DNA from: Rhodobacter sp.
GTDB taxonomy: Bacteria; Pseudomonadota; Alphaproteobacteria; Rhodobacterales; Rhodobacteraceae
DNA length: 64,000 bases
Reading direction: 5' to 3'
NCBI GenBank assembly: GCA_020250125.1
Contig: JADCEL010000054.1
Span: 1 to 64,000 of the forward strand
The translations under genes were made by a program, and so were the position numbers. Shown here piece after piece: positions 1-9,716 of this stretch. Numbering within the stretch: the stretch's first letter is position 1; every line of letters begins with the position of its first letter. Below the pieces are notes generated by a model. It did not search any database and had not been told where the DNA came from. It saw nothing but the letters and a program-made list of their open reading frames with translations.

Positions 1-460
1 GCCCCTGCCACAGCACTGCGCTGGGATCAGGACCAGCCGGGGGCCACAGCCCCCGGCCAGCGCCCGACCCGCCACCGGCGGGCGCTTCCCGCCCGCCGGG
101 TCAGGCGCTGGCCTTTCGTGGTGCCTGGACCGACCGATCTACAGGGCACCGTGCCGCGCGGGCGGGGAAACGCGATGCGTTTCCTGGTCCCGCCCGGAGG
201 GGCGTTCTCCGGGATGCCCGCTCTCTCTGTCCGGGGCCATCGCCCCTGCCACATCGTTACGCGGGACTCAGGGCAGCAGGGGGGGCACAGCCCCCGGCGG
301 GTGCCTGGCCCCCGCCGGGCCGGGTGCCGGCCTTTCTTTGCGCTTGCAGGACGGGTCCTTATGCGCCCGCAACTGCCAGCCGCCTTTCCGGTGGATCAGC
401 GTGATTTTCCCGTCCGGCAGGCGTGCGACCTGCGTTTTCACCACCCCGCCAGGGGGCAAG
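1..460 (+). repeat. Dispersed hairpin-rich repeat, copy A (left end truncated by window)
   Basis: Bases 1-250 align with 46930-47180; bases ~236-455 align with ~47161-47425. Shared blocks include CGCCCCTGCCACA, GGCCAGCGCCCGACCCG, CTGGCCTTTCGTGGTGCCTGGACC, GGAAACGCGATGCGTTTCC and CCCGGAGGGGCGTTCTCCGGG. Confidence 0.85.
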
Positions 461-635
461 CCTGCCTGCCTCGCCGGTCGGAACCGCATCCGGTCCGCCC
501 TGCCGGTGCCCGCTGCGATGGACGCAAACAGACAGGGACCGATCCGGCCGGGCGCGCCCGGCTGCGGTCTGTTTCACATTCGCACCGCTGTTACAGGGGG
601 GATGCGGGGGGGGTGTGCAACCCCCGCTGCGACGG

Positions 636-1511
636 TCACGCCACAAACTCTGCCCGCGCGTAGCCCTGCAGGAACAGCAGTGCCGTCAGATCGCCGTGGT
701 TCACCCGCAGCGCAGATTCCGCCGCAACCGCAGGCTTTGCGTGCAGGGCCACCCCCGCGCCGGCGCGGGCCAGCATGCCGAGGTCATTGGCCCCGTCGCC
801 CACTGCCAGAACCTGATCTTCGCCAATCCCCAGCCGGGCCGCGACCTCTTCCAGCGCCTGCACCTTGGCGGCCCGGCCCAGGATCGGGTCCGCCACCGTA
901 CCGGTCAGCTTCCCGTCGCGGATATGCAGCACATTGGCCCGGCTTTCGTCAAACCCCAGCGCCGCCGCCACGGGTCCGGCAAAGGCCGTGAACCCGCCGG
1001 ACACAAGCACGGCATGACCGCCCTGCGCCTTCATCGTTGCCACCAGCGTCCGCCCGCCGGGCGTGAAGCTGATCCTTGTGTCCAGCACCTCGGCAATCGC
1101 CGATTCCGCAAGGCCGGCCAGCAGCCCCGCGCGCTCGCGCAGCGCCGCTTCGAAGTCCAGCTTGCCTTCCATCGCCCGCGCCGTGATCGCGGCGACCTGC
1201 GGCCCCACGCCTGCCACCGCTGCCAGCTCATCGATGCATTCCTGCCGGATCATGGTCGAATCCATGTCCGCCAGCAGCAGCCGCTTGCGGCGCCCCGCCG
1301 CCGGCTGCACCGCCAGGTCAATGCCCAGGGCCTGCAACCCTTCCCAGACATCCCACAGGTTTCCCGGCACGGCATCCAGCGGAAATTCCGCCGCAACGCC
1401 CGGGTCCAGCCAGCGCGCATCGCCGCCGCCCCAGGCATTGCGCAGCGCTTCGACCGTGGCGCGCTCAAGCGCGGGGGTGGCCGGGTCTGTCAGCAGGGTC
1501 GCGGTGAACAT
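636..1511 (-). CDS. serB: Phosphoserine phosphatase SerB
   Basis: HAD motif [20 protein letters not shown] and [10 protein letters not shown]; divergent from serC-serA. Confidence 0.95.
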   Translation of the reverse strand: MFTATLLTDPATPALERATVEALRNAWGGGDARWLDPGVAAEFPLDAVPGNLWDVWEGLQALGIDLAVQPAAGRRKRLLLADMDSTMIRQECIDELAAVAGVGPQVAAITARAMEGKLDFEAALRERAGLLAGLAESAIAEVLDTRISFTPGGRTLVATMKAQGGHAVLVSGGFTAFAGPVAAALGFDESRANVLHIRDGKLTGTVADPILGRAAKVQALEEVAARLGIGEDQVLAVGDGANDLGMLARAGAGVALHAKPAVAAESALRVNHGDLTALLFLQGYARAEFVA

Positions 1512-1577
1512 GGATGTTTCCGATCATGGAACGGGTCGGAGTCTTTTCTGTATGAAACGGCGCTTCAGGGCAAGAAA

Positions 1578-1643
1578 CCCCCTTGTGCCGGAAGGGGGCG
1601 GCCCCTATTCCCGGCGGTGGGACACCCCTCCCCAACGGGGGGC
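1578..1643 (+). ncRNA. Structured serC leader (serC RNA motif-like)
   Basis: Perfect 7-bp hairpin CCCCCTT-gtgccgg-AAGGGGG (1578-1598), then a second C-rich/G-rich hairpin (1625-1643) ending ~20 nt before the serC ATG (1663). Confidence 0.55.
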
Positions 1644-1662
1644 ATTTATCTGGAAGGATACC

Positions 1663-2820
1663 ATGTCTGATCTTCAGGCCCCGGCTGTGCGCCCGGCAAA
1701 TCCGCGCTTTTCCTCTGGCCCCTGTGCCAAGGTTCCCGGCTTTTCCCTTGATCTTCTGGCAGATGCGCCGCTTGGCCGGTCGCACCGGGCCGCTGTCGGC
1801 AAGGCGAAGCTGAAGCAGGCCATCGACCTGACCCGCAGCATCCTGGGCGTGCCTGCCGGTTACCGCATCGCCATCGTGCCCGCATCCGATACCGGGGCTG
1901 TGGAAATGGCGATGTGGTCGCTGCTGGGCGCGCGCCCGGTGGAAATGCTGGCCTGGGAAAGCTTCGGCGAAGGCTGGGTGACGGATGCGGTGAAGCAGCT
2001 GAAACTTGAGGCCACCGTGCGCAGGGCCCCCTACGGCGGGATCGTGGATTTCGGGTCCGTCGATTTCGGCCGCGACGTGGTCTTTACCTGGAACGGCACC
2101 ACCAGCGGCGTGCGCCTGCCGGATGGCAACGCCATTCCCGCTGGCCGCGCCGGCCTGACGATCTGCGATGCCACCAGTGCGGCCTTTGCAATGGACCTGC
2201 CCTGGGACAAGCTTGATGTCACCACCTTTTCCTGGCAGAAGGTGCTGGGCGGCGAAGGCGCGCATGGCATGCTGATCCTGTCGCCCCGCGCGGTGGAGCG
2301 GCTGGAAACCCATACCCCCGCCTGGCCGCTGCCCAAGCTGTTCCGCCTGACCAGGGGCGGCAAGATCACCGAAGGGCTGTTTGAAGGCGAGACGATCAAC
2401 ACCCCGTCAATGCTGGCGGTCGAGGATTACCTGGTTGCCCTGCGCTGGGCGCAGTCCATCGGCGGGCTGCCCGCGCTGATCAGCCGCGCCAGCGCGAATG
2501 CCGCGACCGTGGATGAATTCGTGGCGGCCCGGCCGTGGATCGAAAACCTTGCGGTTGACCCTGCAACAGCCTCTACCACCTCGGTCTGCCTGCGCTTCAC
2601 CGACCCGCGCATCCCCGATGGCGCGGCCTTTGCCAGGGCGGTGGCAAAGCGTCTGGAAAAGGCAGGGGCCGCCTTTGACCTCGGTGCCCACCGCGATGCC
2701 CCGCCGGGCCTGCGCATCTGGTGCGGCTCGACCGTGGAACAGTCTGACGTGGCGGCGCTGATGCCCTGGATCGACTGGGCCTTTCACACCGAGATTGCCG
2801 GGCTTGCCAAGGCGGCATGA
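1663..2820 (+). CDS. serC: Phosphoserine aminotransferase SerC
   Basis: [27 protein letters not shown]; aminotransferase class V features ([16 protein letters not shown]). Confidence 0.95.
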   Translation: MSDLQAPAVRPANPRFSSGPCAKVPGFSLDLLADAPLGRSHRAAVGKAKLKQAIDLTRSILGVPAGYRIAIVPASDTGAVEMAMWSLLGARPVEMLAWESFGEGWVTDAVKQLKLEATVRRAPYGGIVDFGSVDFGRDVVFTWNGTTSGVRLPDGNAIPAGRAGLTICDATSAAFAMDLPWDKLDVTTFSWQKVLGGEGAHGMLILSPRAVERLETHTPAWPLPKLFRLTRGGKITEGLFEGETINTPSMLAVEDYLVALRWAQSIGGLPALISRASANAATVDEFVAARPWIENLAVDPATASTTSVCLRFTDPRIPDGAAFARAVAKRLEKAGAAFDLGAHRDAPPGLRIWCGSTVEQSDVAALMPWIDWAFHTEIAGLAKAA

Positions 2821-2829
2821 CACCAAAGC

Positions 2830-2850
2830 GGTGCCTGCCCCGCAGGCACC
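2830..2850 (+). other. Intercistronic hairpin serC-serA
   Basis: Perfect 9-bp stem GGTGCCTGC-ccc-GCAGGCACC. Confidence 0.6.
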
Positions 2851-2884
2851 ATCCCGGATACATCCCGAACACATGGAGCCCGAT

Positions 2885-4480
2885 ATGGCCCCCAAGGTCC
2901 TCGTTTCCGACGAACTTTCCGAAACTGCCGTACAGATATTCCGCGACCGCGGAATTGATGTGGATTACCTGCCGAAACTCGGCAAGGACAAGGATGCGCT
3001 TGCCGCCGCCATCGGGCGGTACGACGGCCTTGCGATCCGCTCTGCCACCAAGGTCACCGAAAAGCTGCTGGCACAGGCCACCCACCTGCGGGTTGTCGGC
3101 CGCGCCGGGATCGGCGTGGACAATGTCGATATCCCGGCAGCCTCGAAGCAGGGGGTGATCGTGATGAACACACCCTTCGGCAATTCGATCACCACCGCCG
3201 AACATGCCATTGCGATGATGTTCGCCGTTGCCCGCCAGATCCCCGAGGCGAACGCATCGACCCATGCCGGCAAATGGGAAAAGTCCCGCTTCATGGGGGT
3301 GGAGGTGTTCAACAAGACGCTGGGCGTCATCGGCGCGGGCAATATCGGCGGCATTGTCTGCGACCGCGCGCTGGGCCTGAAGATGAAGGTCCTGGCCTAT
3401 GATCCCTTCCTGGGCGAAGACCGCGCCAGGCAACTGGGCGTGACCAAGGTGGAGCTGGATGATCTGCTGGCGCGCGCCGATTTCATCACCCTGCATGTGC
3501 CGCTGACCGACAAGACCCGCAACATCCTGTCCGCCGGGGCGATTGCCCGCTGCAAGCCCGGGGTGCGCATCATCAACTGCGCCCGGGGCGGGCTGGTGGA
3601 TGAGGTGGCTCTGGCCGCCGCGCTGAGCTCTGGCCATGTTGCCGGGGCTGCCTTTGATGTCTTTGCCGAAGAACCCGCCACGGCCTCGCCGCTGTTCAAC
3701 CTGCCCAATGTGGTGGTCACGCCCCACCTTGGGGCCGCCACCACCGAGGCGCAGGAGAATGTGGCGCAGCAGGTGGCCGAACAGATGGCCGATTACCTGC
3801 TGACCGGGGCGGTGCAGAACGCGCTGAACATGCCGTCGGTTACGGCGGAAGAGGCCGCCGTCATGGGGCCCTGGGTCAAGCTGGCGGGGCATCTGGGGGC
3901 CTTTGTCGGCCAGATGACGGATGAACCGGTCAAGGCGATCAACGTGCTCTATGACGGCTCGGTGGGCACCATGAACCTGGCCGCGCTGAACTGCGCCACC
4001 ATCGCGGGCATCATGCAGGCCACCAATCCGGCGGTGAACATGGTGTCGGCCCCGGTGCTGGCCCGCGAGCGCGGCATCCAGATTTCCACCACCCGGCAGG
4101 AAAAGACCGGGGTTTTTGATGCCTATATCAAGCTGACGGTCGTGACCGACAAACGCGAACGATCCGTCGCGGGTACCTGCTTTTCCGATGGCAAGCCGCG
4201 CTTCATCCAGATCAAGGGCATCAACATCGACGCCGAGGTCGGCCGCCATATGCTGTATACCACCAACAATGACGTGCCGGGTATCATCGGCACGCTCGGC
4301 ACGACCATGGGCCAGAACGGGGTGAACATCGCCAACTTCACCCTTGGCCGGTCGGGTGTGGGTAAGGATGCCATCGCGATCCTGTATCTGGACCAGCCGC
4401 TGGACCGGAAGGTGGTGGACACGCTGGAGGCGACGGGCCTGTTCCAGCAGGTCAAACCGCTGGAGTTTGATGTGGCGTAA
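2885..4480 (+). CDS. serA: D-3-phosphoglycerate dehydrogenase SerA
   Basis: Rossmann GAGNIGGIV, NCARGGLVDE, C-terminal ACT-like region; follows serC. Confidence 0.96.
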   Translation: MAPKVLVSDELSETAVQIFRDRGIDVDYLPKLGKDKDALAAAIGRYDGLAIRSATKVTEKLLAQATHLRVVGRAGIGVDNVDIPAASKQGVIVMNTPFGNSITTAEHAIAMMFAVARQIPEANASTHAGKWEKSRFMGVEVFNKTLGVIGAGNIGGIVCDRALGLKMKVLAYDPFLGEDRARQLGVTKVELDDLLARADFITLHVPLTDKTRNILSAGAIARCKPGVRIINCARGGLVDEVALAAALSSGHVAGAAFDVFAEEPATASPLFNLPNVVVTPHLGAATTEAQENVAQQVAEQMADYLLTGAVQNALNMPSVTAEEAAVMGPWVKLAGHLGAFVGQMTDEPVKAINVLYDGSVGTMNLAALNCATIAGIMQATNPAVNMVSAPVLARERGIQISTTRQEKTGVFDAYIKLTVVTDKRERSVAGTCFSDGKPRFIQIKGINIDAEVGRHMLYTTNNDVPGIIGTLGTTMGQNGVNIANFTLGRSGVGKDAIAILYLDQPLDRKVVDTLEATGLFQQVKPLEFDVA

Positions 4481-4487
4481 GGGAAGG

Positions 4488-4512
4488 GGGACGGCGCCCG
4501 CGGCGCCGTCCC
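4488..4512 (+). terminator. Terminator-like hairpin after serA
   Basis: Perfect 11-bp stem GGGACGGCGCC-cgc-GGCGCCGTCCC, no strong U-tract. Confidence 0.6.
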
Positions 4513-4697
4513 ATGAGAGCCAACTTCTTTCCCGCACCCTGGCCGCTGACGCTGGGCCAGAATGCGGTGCCGCCCCAGGCCGTCAGGCGATGGGCACCTT
4601 CTGCACGGGCGGGCAATCGGCGTGCGGGGTGCCCGCGCCGCCCCCTGTCACCTTGCCGCGCCGCCCGGTAAACAGGCCGCATCAGGGGAATGGACAC

Positions 4698-5432
4698 ATG
4701 CGCACCTATGCCATCGGCGATATCCACGGCCAACTTGCGCTGTTGCAGCAGGCGCATGACCGGATTGCGCGCGACCGCATCGCAACGGGCGATACAGTCG
4801 CACCCGTCGTCCATGTCGGTGATCTGGTGGATCGCGGGCCGGACAGCCGGGGCGTGGTGGAATACTTGCGGTCGGGCATCGCACAGGGTCGGCCCTGGGT
4901 CGCGCTGAAGGGCAACCATGACCGGATGTTCGCAGGCTACCTCAGCGCCATCGACTGGCACGATCCCGGCCTGCGGCTGGACCTGAGTTACCTGAACCCC
5001 CGCATCGGCGGGGCGGCGACGCTGGCCTCTTACGGCGTGCGCGCCCCTGCAGACCGCCCGCTGGCCCCGGTCTGGGCCGAGGCGGTGGCGGCCGTGCCCG
5101 CCCTGCACCGCAGCTTTCTGGAAGGGCTGCCGGGCAGTCATCACCGGGGCGAGGTGCTGTTCGTTCACGCGGGCATCCGCCCCGGCGTCGGTCTGGCAGA
5201 GCAGACCGAAACCGATCTTGTGTGGATCAGAAAGGATTTCCTTGATGACCCGCGCGATCATGGTGCCTTGGTGGTGCATGGGCATACCGCACTGGACGCG
5301 CCAAGACACTATGGCAACCGGGTGAACATTGACAGCAGCGCAGGCTATGGTGGCCCGCTGACCGCCATCGTCATTGAAGGCCGCGATGTCTGGGTGCTGG
5401 GGGATCAGGGCCGCACGCCGCTGCGGCCCTGA
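4698..5432 (+). CDS. Metallophosphoesterase (calcineurin-like, Ser/Thr phosphatase family)
   Basis: GDIHGQL, GDLVDRGPDSRGV, GNHD motifs. Confidence 0.9.
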   Translation: MRTYAIGDIHGQLALLQQAHDRIARDRIATGDTVAPVVHVGDLVDRGPDSRGVVEYLRSGIAQGRPWVALKGNHDRMFAGYLSAIDWHDPGLRLDLSYLNPRIGGAATLASYGVRAPADRPLAPVWAEAVAAVPALHRSFLEGLPGSHHRGEVLFVHAGIRPGVGLAEQTETDLVWIRKDFLDDPRDHGALVVHGHTALDAPRHYGNRVNIDSSAGYGGPLTAIVIEGRDVWVLGDQGRTPLRP

Positions 5433-5536
5433 CCGGTTTGCGCACAGCCGCCCGCCGCCCGCGCACAGTGCCGGATGTTGCGGCGGCACCCCTGCGGCAT
5501 TACCTTTGCCCCGATCCCCGATGATGAGGCACCGAA

Positions 5537-6574
5537 ATGACGCTTTCCCTTGGCCTTGATACCTTTGGCGATGTGACCCTTGGCGAAGACGGCAGGCTTC
5601 TGCCCCACGATCAGGTGCTGCGCGATCTGGTCGATCAGGGCACGCTGGCCGACAGTCTGGGCATTGATTTTCTGGGGGTCGGCGAACATCACCGCGATGA
5701 TTTCGCCGTCTCTGCGCCAGAGGTGGTTCTGGCCGCCATCGCCGCCCGGACCGGCCGCATCCGCCTTGGCTCTGCGGTCACCGTGCTGTCTTCGGACGAT
5801 CCGGTGCGGGTGTTCCAGCGGTTCTCGACCCTGAACGCCATTTCCGGTGGCCGGGCCGAAGTCATCCTCGGGCGCGGGTCCTTTACCGAAAGCTTCCCGC
5901 TGTTCGGGTTCGAGCTGAAGGATTACGAACGTCTGTTCGAAGAAAAGCTGGACCTGTTCACGCACCTCGTCCGCGATCCCGTCGTGACATGGTCCGGGCA
6001 AACCCGTGCGCCGCTGGTCAATCAGCGTGTGTTTCCCACGCTTGCACCCGAAGGGATGGCTGTTTCCATCGGGGTCGGCGGCAGCCCGGACTCGGTGGTG
6101 CGCGCGGTGCAGCATGACCTGCCGATGATGCTGGCGATCATCGGCGGCGATCCGCGCCGCTTCCTTCCTTATGTGGACCTGTATCAGCGCGCGGCGCGGC
6201 AGATGGAACGGCCCGTCCGCCCCCTGGGGGTGCATTCCCCCGGCCACATCGCCGCCACGGATGAGCTGGCGCAGAACCAGCTCTGGCCGCATTACCGCAA
6301 GATGCATGACCGCATCGGCGGCGAACGCGGCTGGCCGCCCACCACGCGCGAGGCCTTCCGGCGCGAGGTTGCGCAAGGCTCGCTTTATGTGGGATCACCC
6401 GAAACGGTGGCGCGCAAGGTTGCGGCCACCGTCAGCGCGCTGGGTCTGGGCCGCTTTGATCTGAAATACTCCAACGGGGCCATGCCGCAGGCGCAGATGA
6501 TGGAAAGCATCCGCCTGTACGGAAGCCGGGTCATCCCGATGGTGCGCGAGATTCTGGCGGCCAAGGCCGCCTGA
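5537..6574 (+). CDS. LLM class flavin-dependent oxidoreductase
   Basis: Luciferase-like monooxygenase pattern: FLGVGEHHRDDFAVSAPEVVLAAIAARTGRIRLGSAVTVLSSDDPVRV. Confidence 0.92.
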   Translation: MTLSLGLDTFGDVTLGEDGRLLPHDQVLRDLVDQGTLADSLGIDFLGVGEHHRDDFAVSAPEVVLAAIAARTGRIRLGSAVTVLSSDDPVRVFQRFSTLNAISGGRAEVILGRGSFTESFPLFGFELKDYERLFEEKLDLFTHLVRDPVVTWSGQTRAPLVNQRVFPTLAPEGMAVSIGVGGSPDSVVRAVQHDLPMMLAIIGGDPRRFLPYVDLYQRAARQMERPVRPLGVHSPGHIAATDELAQNQLWPHYRKMHDRIGGERGWPPTTREAFRREVAQGSLYVGSPETVARKVAATVSALGLGRFDLKYSNGAMPQAQMMESIRLYGSRVIPMVREILAAKAA

Positions 6575-6649
6575 TCAGCCGACCAGCGGCAGCGCCATGA
6601 CCAGGGCCAGGATCACGCCGATGGCGATCTTCAGTTTCGGGCTTGTCAT
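6575..6649 (-). CDS. Candidate 24-aa hydrophobic small protein MTSPKLKIAIGVILALVMALPLVG
   Basis: ATG with a GGAG Shine-Dalgarno about 6-9 nt upstream; single predicted TM helix; stop abuts the stop of the LLM gene. Confidence 0.5.
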   Translation of the reverse strand: MTSPKLKIAIGVILALVMALPLVG

Positions 6650-6897
6650 GGCGGGTCTCCATCCTTGGGCAATGTGTTGCACATGGGGCGCAGTTGCCTT
6701 TTGTTCAAGGCAGCGGCTAACCCGGAAAGGCGCGCAAAAGCGGCTTGCGGTGATTGAGGGGTCGGTCGAACCAGGGTTCGGCCATCGAATACCGCGCCCG
6801 GACCGATAAGGTCACGCTCCTGTGGAGCGTGGCCCGGTCCGTTGCCCGAAGGCGCAAGCCGCAGGGCAAGGGGGGTCGGTCCTGGAATACGGCTGAT

Positions 6898-6982
6898 AAA
6901 TCAGGCCGCGCCTGCCTGGGCGGGCGCGAACGCGCCTGCCGGGGGCAGGCAGGCGCGGCCTGATTTGACGCGTGTCAAATCA
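6898..6982. repeat. Nested inverted repeats in a 440-bp intergenic region
   Basis: 21-bp perfect arms AAATCAGGCCGCGCCTGCCTG (6898-6918) / CAGGCAGGCGCGGCCTGATTT (6946-6966) with an inner hairpin, then TGATTTGAC-gcgt-GTCAAATCA (6961-6982). Confidence 0.9.
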
Positions 6983-7086
6983 GGCAAGACGGCGCGAGCG
7001 TCATCCGCGAGCGGAATGAAGACTCCTCTTCCCCTTCATCCAGGATGCGTCCCTGCGTACCCCGCGCGTCACCCTGCTTGACAGCT

Positions 7087-8175
7087 TTACGGGCTTATCC
7101 CCCAATCCGCCGCCTGCATCTCGCGCAGGCGGCTGGCGGTGCGGGCGAATTCGAACGACCCCGCCCCTTCGATATACAGCCGCTCGGGCAGCTCTGCCGC
7201 CGAACAGATCAGCCGCACCTTCGCCTCGTAAAGCGCGTCGATCAGCGTGACAAAGCGTTTCGCCTCGTTGTAATTGGCGGATGACAGCTGCGGCACGTCT
7301 TCCAGGATCAGCACCCTGACCGCCCCCGCAATCGCCAGAAAGTCCGCCGGGCCCAGCGGGCGCGCGCACAGGTCCCAGAAGCTGGCCCGCCCGACGCCGT
7401 TTGCAAAACCCGGAACCTCCACCTTGCGCCCGTTGACCGGCAGCAGCAGCGGCACGGGCTGCGCGCCGCCGGTCAGATCGTTCCAGATGGCCGCGATGGC
7501 CGCCGCCGACTTGTGCCCTGCCGGGGTGAAATAGACCTGCGCCCCTTCCAGCCGGTGCTGGCGGTAATCCGTCGGGCTGATCAGTTCGCGCACCTCCATC
7601 CGGTCGTGCAGCAGCGCGATGAAGGGCAGGAAGGACGCGCGGTTCAGCCCGTCCTTGTACAGGTCTTCGGGCGGGCGGTTCGATGTGGTGACAATCACCA
7701 CCCCGTCCGCCGTCAGCATCCCGAACAGCCGCCCCACGATCATCGCATCGGTGATGTCGGTGATCTGCATTTCGTCCAGGGCCAGCAGCCGCACCCCGGC
7801 CGCCACAGCCTCGGCCAGGGGGGCAAGGGCATCGTCGACATGGCGCTTGCGCGCCTCGTGCATGCCGTGGTGAATCTCCTGCATGAAGGCGTGAAAATGC
7901 ACGCGCCGTTTTGCCCCGGTGTCCACCGCGCCAAAGAACAGGTCCATCAGCATGGATTTGCCGCGCCCGACACCGCCCCACAGATACAGACCCTTCGGCG
8001 GTGCGGGCGGCTTTCTGAACAGGCCGCGCAACCCGCCCTTTGGCCGGCCTGCCTGATCTTCCAGCCAAAGGCGGATCTCCTCCAGCCCCGGCAACACGGC
8101 ATGCTGGGCCGGATCGGCCCGCAGGGTGCCGCCGGCGACGCGGGCTTCGTAGATCTCGGTCAAGGTGGCACGCAT
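7087..8175 (-). CDS. zapE: Cell division protein ZapE (AFG1-like ATPase)
   Basis: GLYLWGGVGRGKSMLMDLFF, HFHAFMQEIH, LALDEMQITDITDAMIVGRLF. Confidence 0.93.
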   Translation of the reverse strand: MRATLTEIYEARVAGGTLRADPAQHAVLPGLEEIRLWLEDQAGRPKGGLRGLFRKPPAPPKGLYLWGGVGRGKSMLMDLFFGAVDTGAKRRVHFHAFMQEIHHGMHEARKRHVDDALAPLAEAVAAGVRLLALDEMQITDITDAMIVGRLFGMLTADGVVIVTTSNRPPEDLYKDGLNRASFLPFIALLHDRMEVRELISPTDYRQHRLEGAQVYFTPAGHKSAAAIAAIWNDLTGGAQPVPLLLPVNGRKVEVPGFANGVGRASFWDLCARPLGPADFLAIAGAVRVLILEDVPQLSSANYNEAKRFVTLIDALYEAKVRLICSAAELPERLYIEGAGSFEFARTASRLREMQAADWGISP

Positions 8176-8338
8176 CCTGTGTTCCTGCTTAGCCTGCGAT
8201 ACCCGGCAGGGAAAGCCCGCCGCGCCCCGACCTGCGGTCACCGGTGGCGCGGGCCTGCATCGCCATCCTGTCTTGACGGCCCGCCCCGACCGCAGCAGGG
8301 TCCGTGCCCCGGCACCTGCCAAACCCAAGGACGCCTGC

Positions 8339-9574
8339 ATGACAAAAGCCCCCCTGATGACGCCCATCCTGATCGGCGGCTGCTGCATTCTGATGCTGTC
8401 CTTTGCCATCCGCGCCAGCTTCGGGATGTTCCAGATCCCGATTGCCGCCGAATTCGGCTGGCCGCGCGCCGATTTTTCCATGGCGATTGCGATTCAGAAC
8501 CTGGCCTGGGGCATCGGCCAGCCGGTGTTCGGCGCGCTGGCCGAACGCTTTGGCGACCGTCGCACCATCATCCTGGGCGCGCTGTTCTATGCAACGGGCC
8601 TTGTGCTGTCCAGCCTTGCGGTCACGCCCGGCGCGCATCAGGTTCTGAACATCCTGATCGGCTTCGGCATTGCCGGAACCGGCTTTGGCGTCATTCTGGC
8701 GGTGGTGGGCCGCGCCGCATCACCCGAGAACCGCTCGGTGGCGCTGGGTGTTGCGACGGCGGCCGGATCGGCCGGGCAGGTCATCGGGGCACCGGCGGCG
8801 GAACTTCTGATGCAGGTCTACCCCTGGCAGACGGTTTTCGTGATCTTTGCGGCCGTGATCCTTTCGGCGATGCTGTTCCTTCCGCTGCTGAGCGCGCCCG
8901 GGCGCGCCACAAGGCATGAGCTGGAGGACAGCCTTGGCACGGTGCTGCGCCGCGCGTTCCGCGACCCGTCCTACACGCTGATCTTTGTCGGCTTCTTTTC
9001 CTGCGGCTATCAGCTTGGCTTCATCACCGCGCATTTTCCGGCCTTCGTCACCGAAGTCTGCGGTGCCATCAGCCCGACCGGCCCGCTGGCGGCGCTTGGC
9101 ATCACCACCACCTCGGCGCTGGGGGCCATTGCGATTTCCTTGATCGGGCTTGCCAATATCTTCGGGTCGCTGGCCTCGGGCTGGCTGGGAAAGCGCTATA
9201 CCAGGAAATACCTGCTGGCGGGCATCTATGCCGGGCGGACGCTTGCGGCGACGCTGTTCATCCTGCTGCCGATGACCCCTGCCAGCGTGATTGTCTTTTC
9301 GCTGGTCATGGGTGTGCTGTGGCTGGCCACCGTGCCGCTGACCAGCGGTCTGGTCGCCCATATCTACGGGGTGCGCCATATGGGCACGCTTTATGGCTTT
9401 GTGTTCTTCAGCCATCAGGTGGGGGCCTTTCTGGGTGTCTGGCTGGGCGGGCGCATGTATGACATCACCGGCAATTACAATCTGGTCTGGTGGGTGGGCA
9501 TCGGGGTTGGCCTGTTTTCGGCCATCGTCCACCTGCCGATCCGCGAACGCCAGATGGTGCCCTCTGCCGCATAG
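8339..9574 (+). CDS. MFS transporter
   Basis: 12-TM hydrophobic profile; GALAERFGDRRTIILGAL motif. Confidence 0.9.
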   Translation: MTKAPLMTPILIGGCCILMLSFAIRASFGMFQIPIAAEFGWPRADFSMAIAIQNLAWGIGQPVFGALAERFGDRRTIILGALFYATGLVLSSLAVTPGAHQVLNILIGFGIAGTGFGVILAVVGRAASPENRSVALGVATAAGSAGQVIGAPAAELLMQVYPWQTVFVIFAAVILSAMLFLPLLSAPGRATRHELEDSLGTVLRRAFRDPSYTLIFVGFFSCGYQLGFITAHFPAFVTEVCGAISPTGPLAALGITTTSALGAIAISLIGLANIFGSLASGWLGKRYTRKYLLAGIYAGRTLAATLFILLPMTPASVIVFSLVMGVLWLATVPLTSGLVAHIYGVRHMGTLYGFVFFSHQVGAFLGVWLGGRMYDITGNYNLVWWVGIGVGLFSAIVHLPIRERQMVPSAA

Positions 9575-9716
9575 GCGTCGCAAACGGACGCGCCGGTCCC
9601 GCCCGCCCGCCTTAGCCTGCACAGCCGGAAGGAACAACATGACCTCTGACACACATCAGATACGGCGGCGCGGCCGGCGCGGTGCATGGCGCACAGGCCC
9701 GGCGGACTGAGCAGCC

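Noticed and set aside
1-640. Possible CRISPR-like or tandem repeat array at the window start
   Set aside because: Hairpin units are heterogeneous, with no regular repeat-spacer spacing and no cas genes.
423-1670. 415-aa + strand ORF antisense to serB
   Set aside because: High-GC shadow ORF with Pro/Arg/Gln-rich composition; the minus strand encodes clear SerB.
2597-4537. 646-aa minus ORF over serA
   Set aside because: Antisense shadow of serA; no recognisable motif.
6760-6800. tRNA-like T-arm (GGTCGAACC...GGTTCG)
   Set aside because: No acceptor, D or anticodon arms could be assembled around it.
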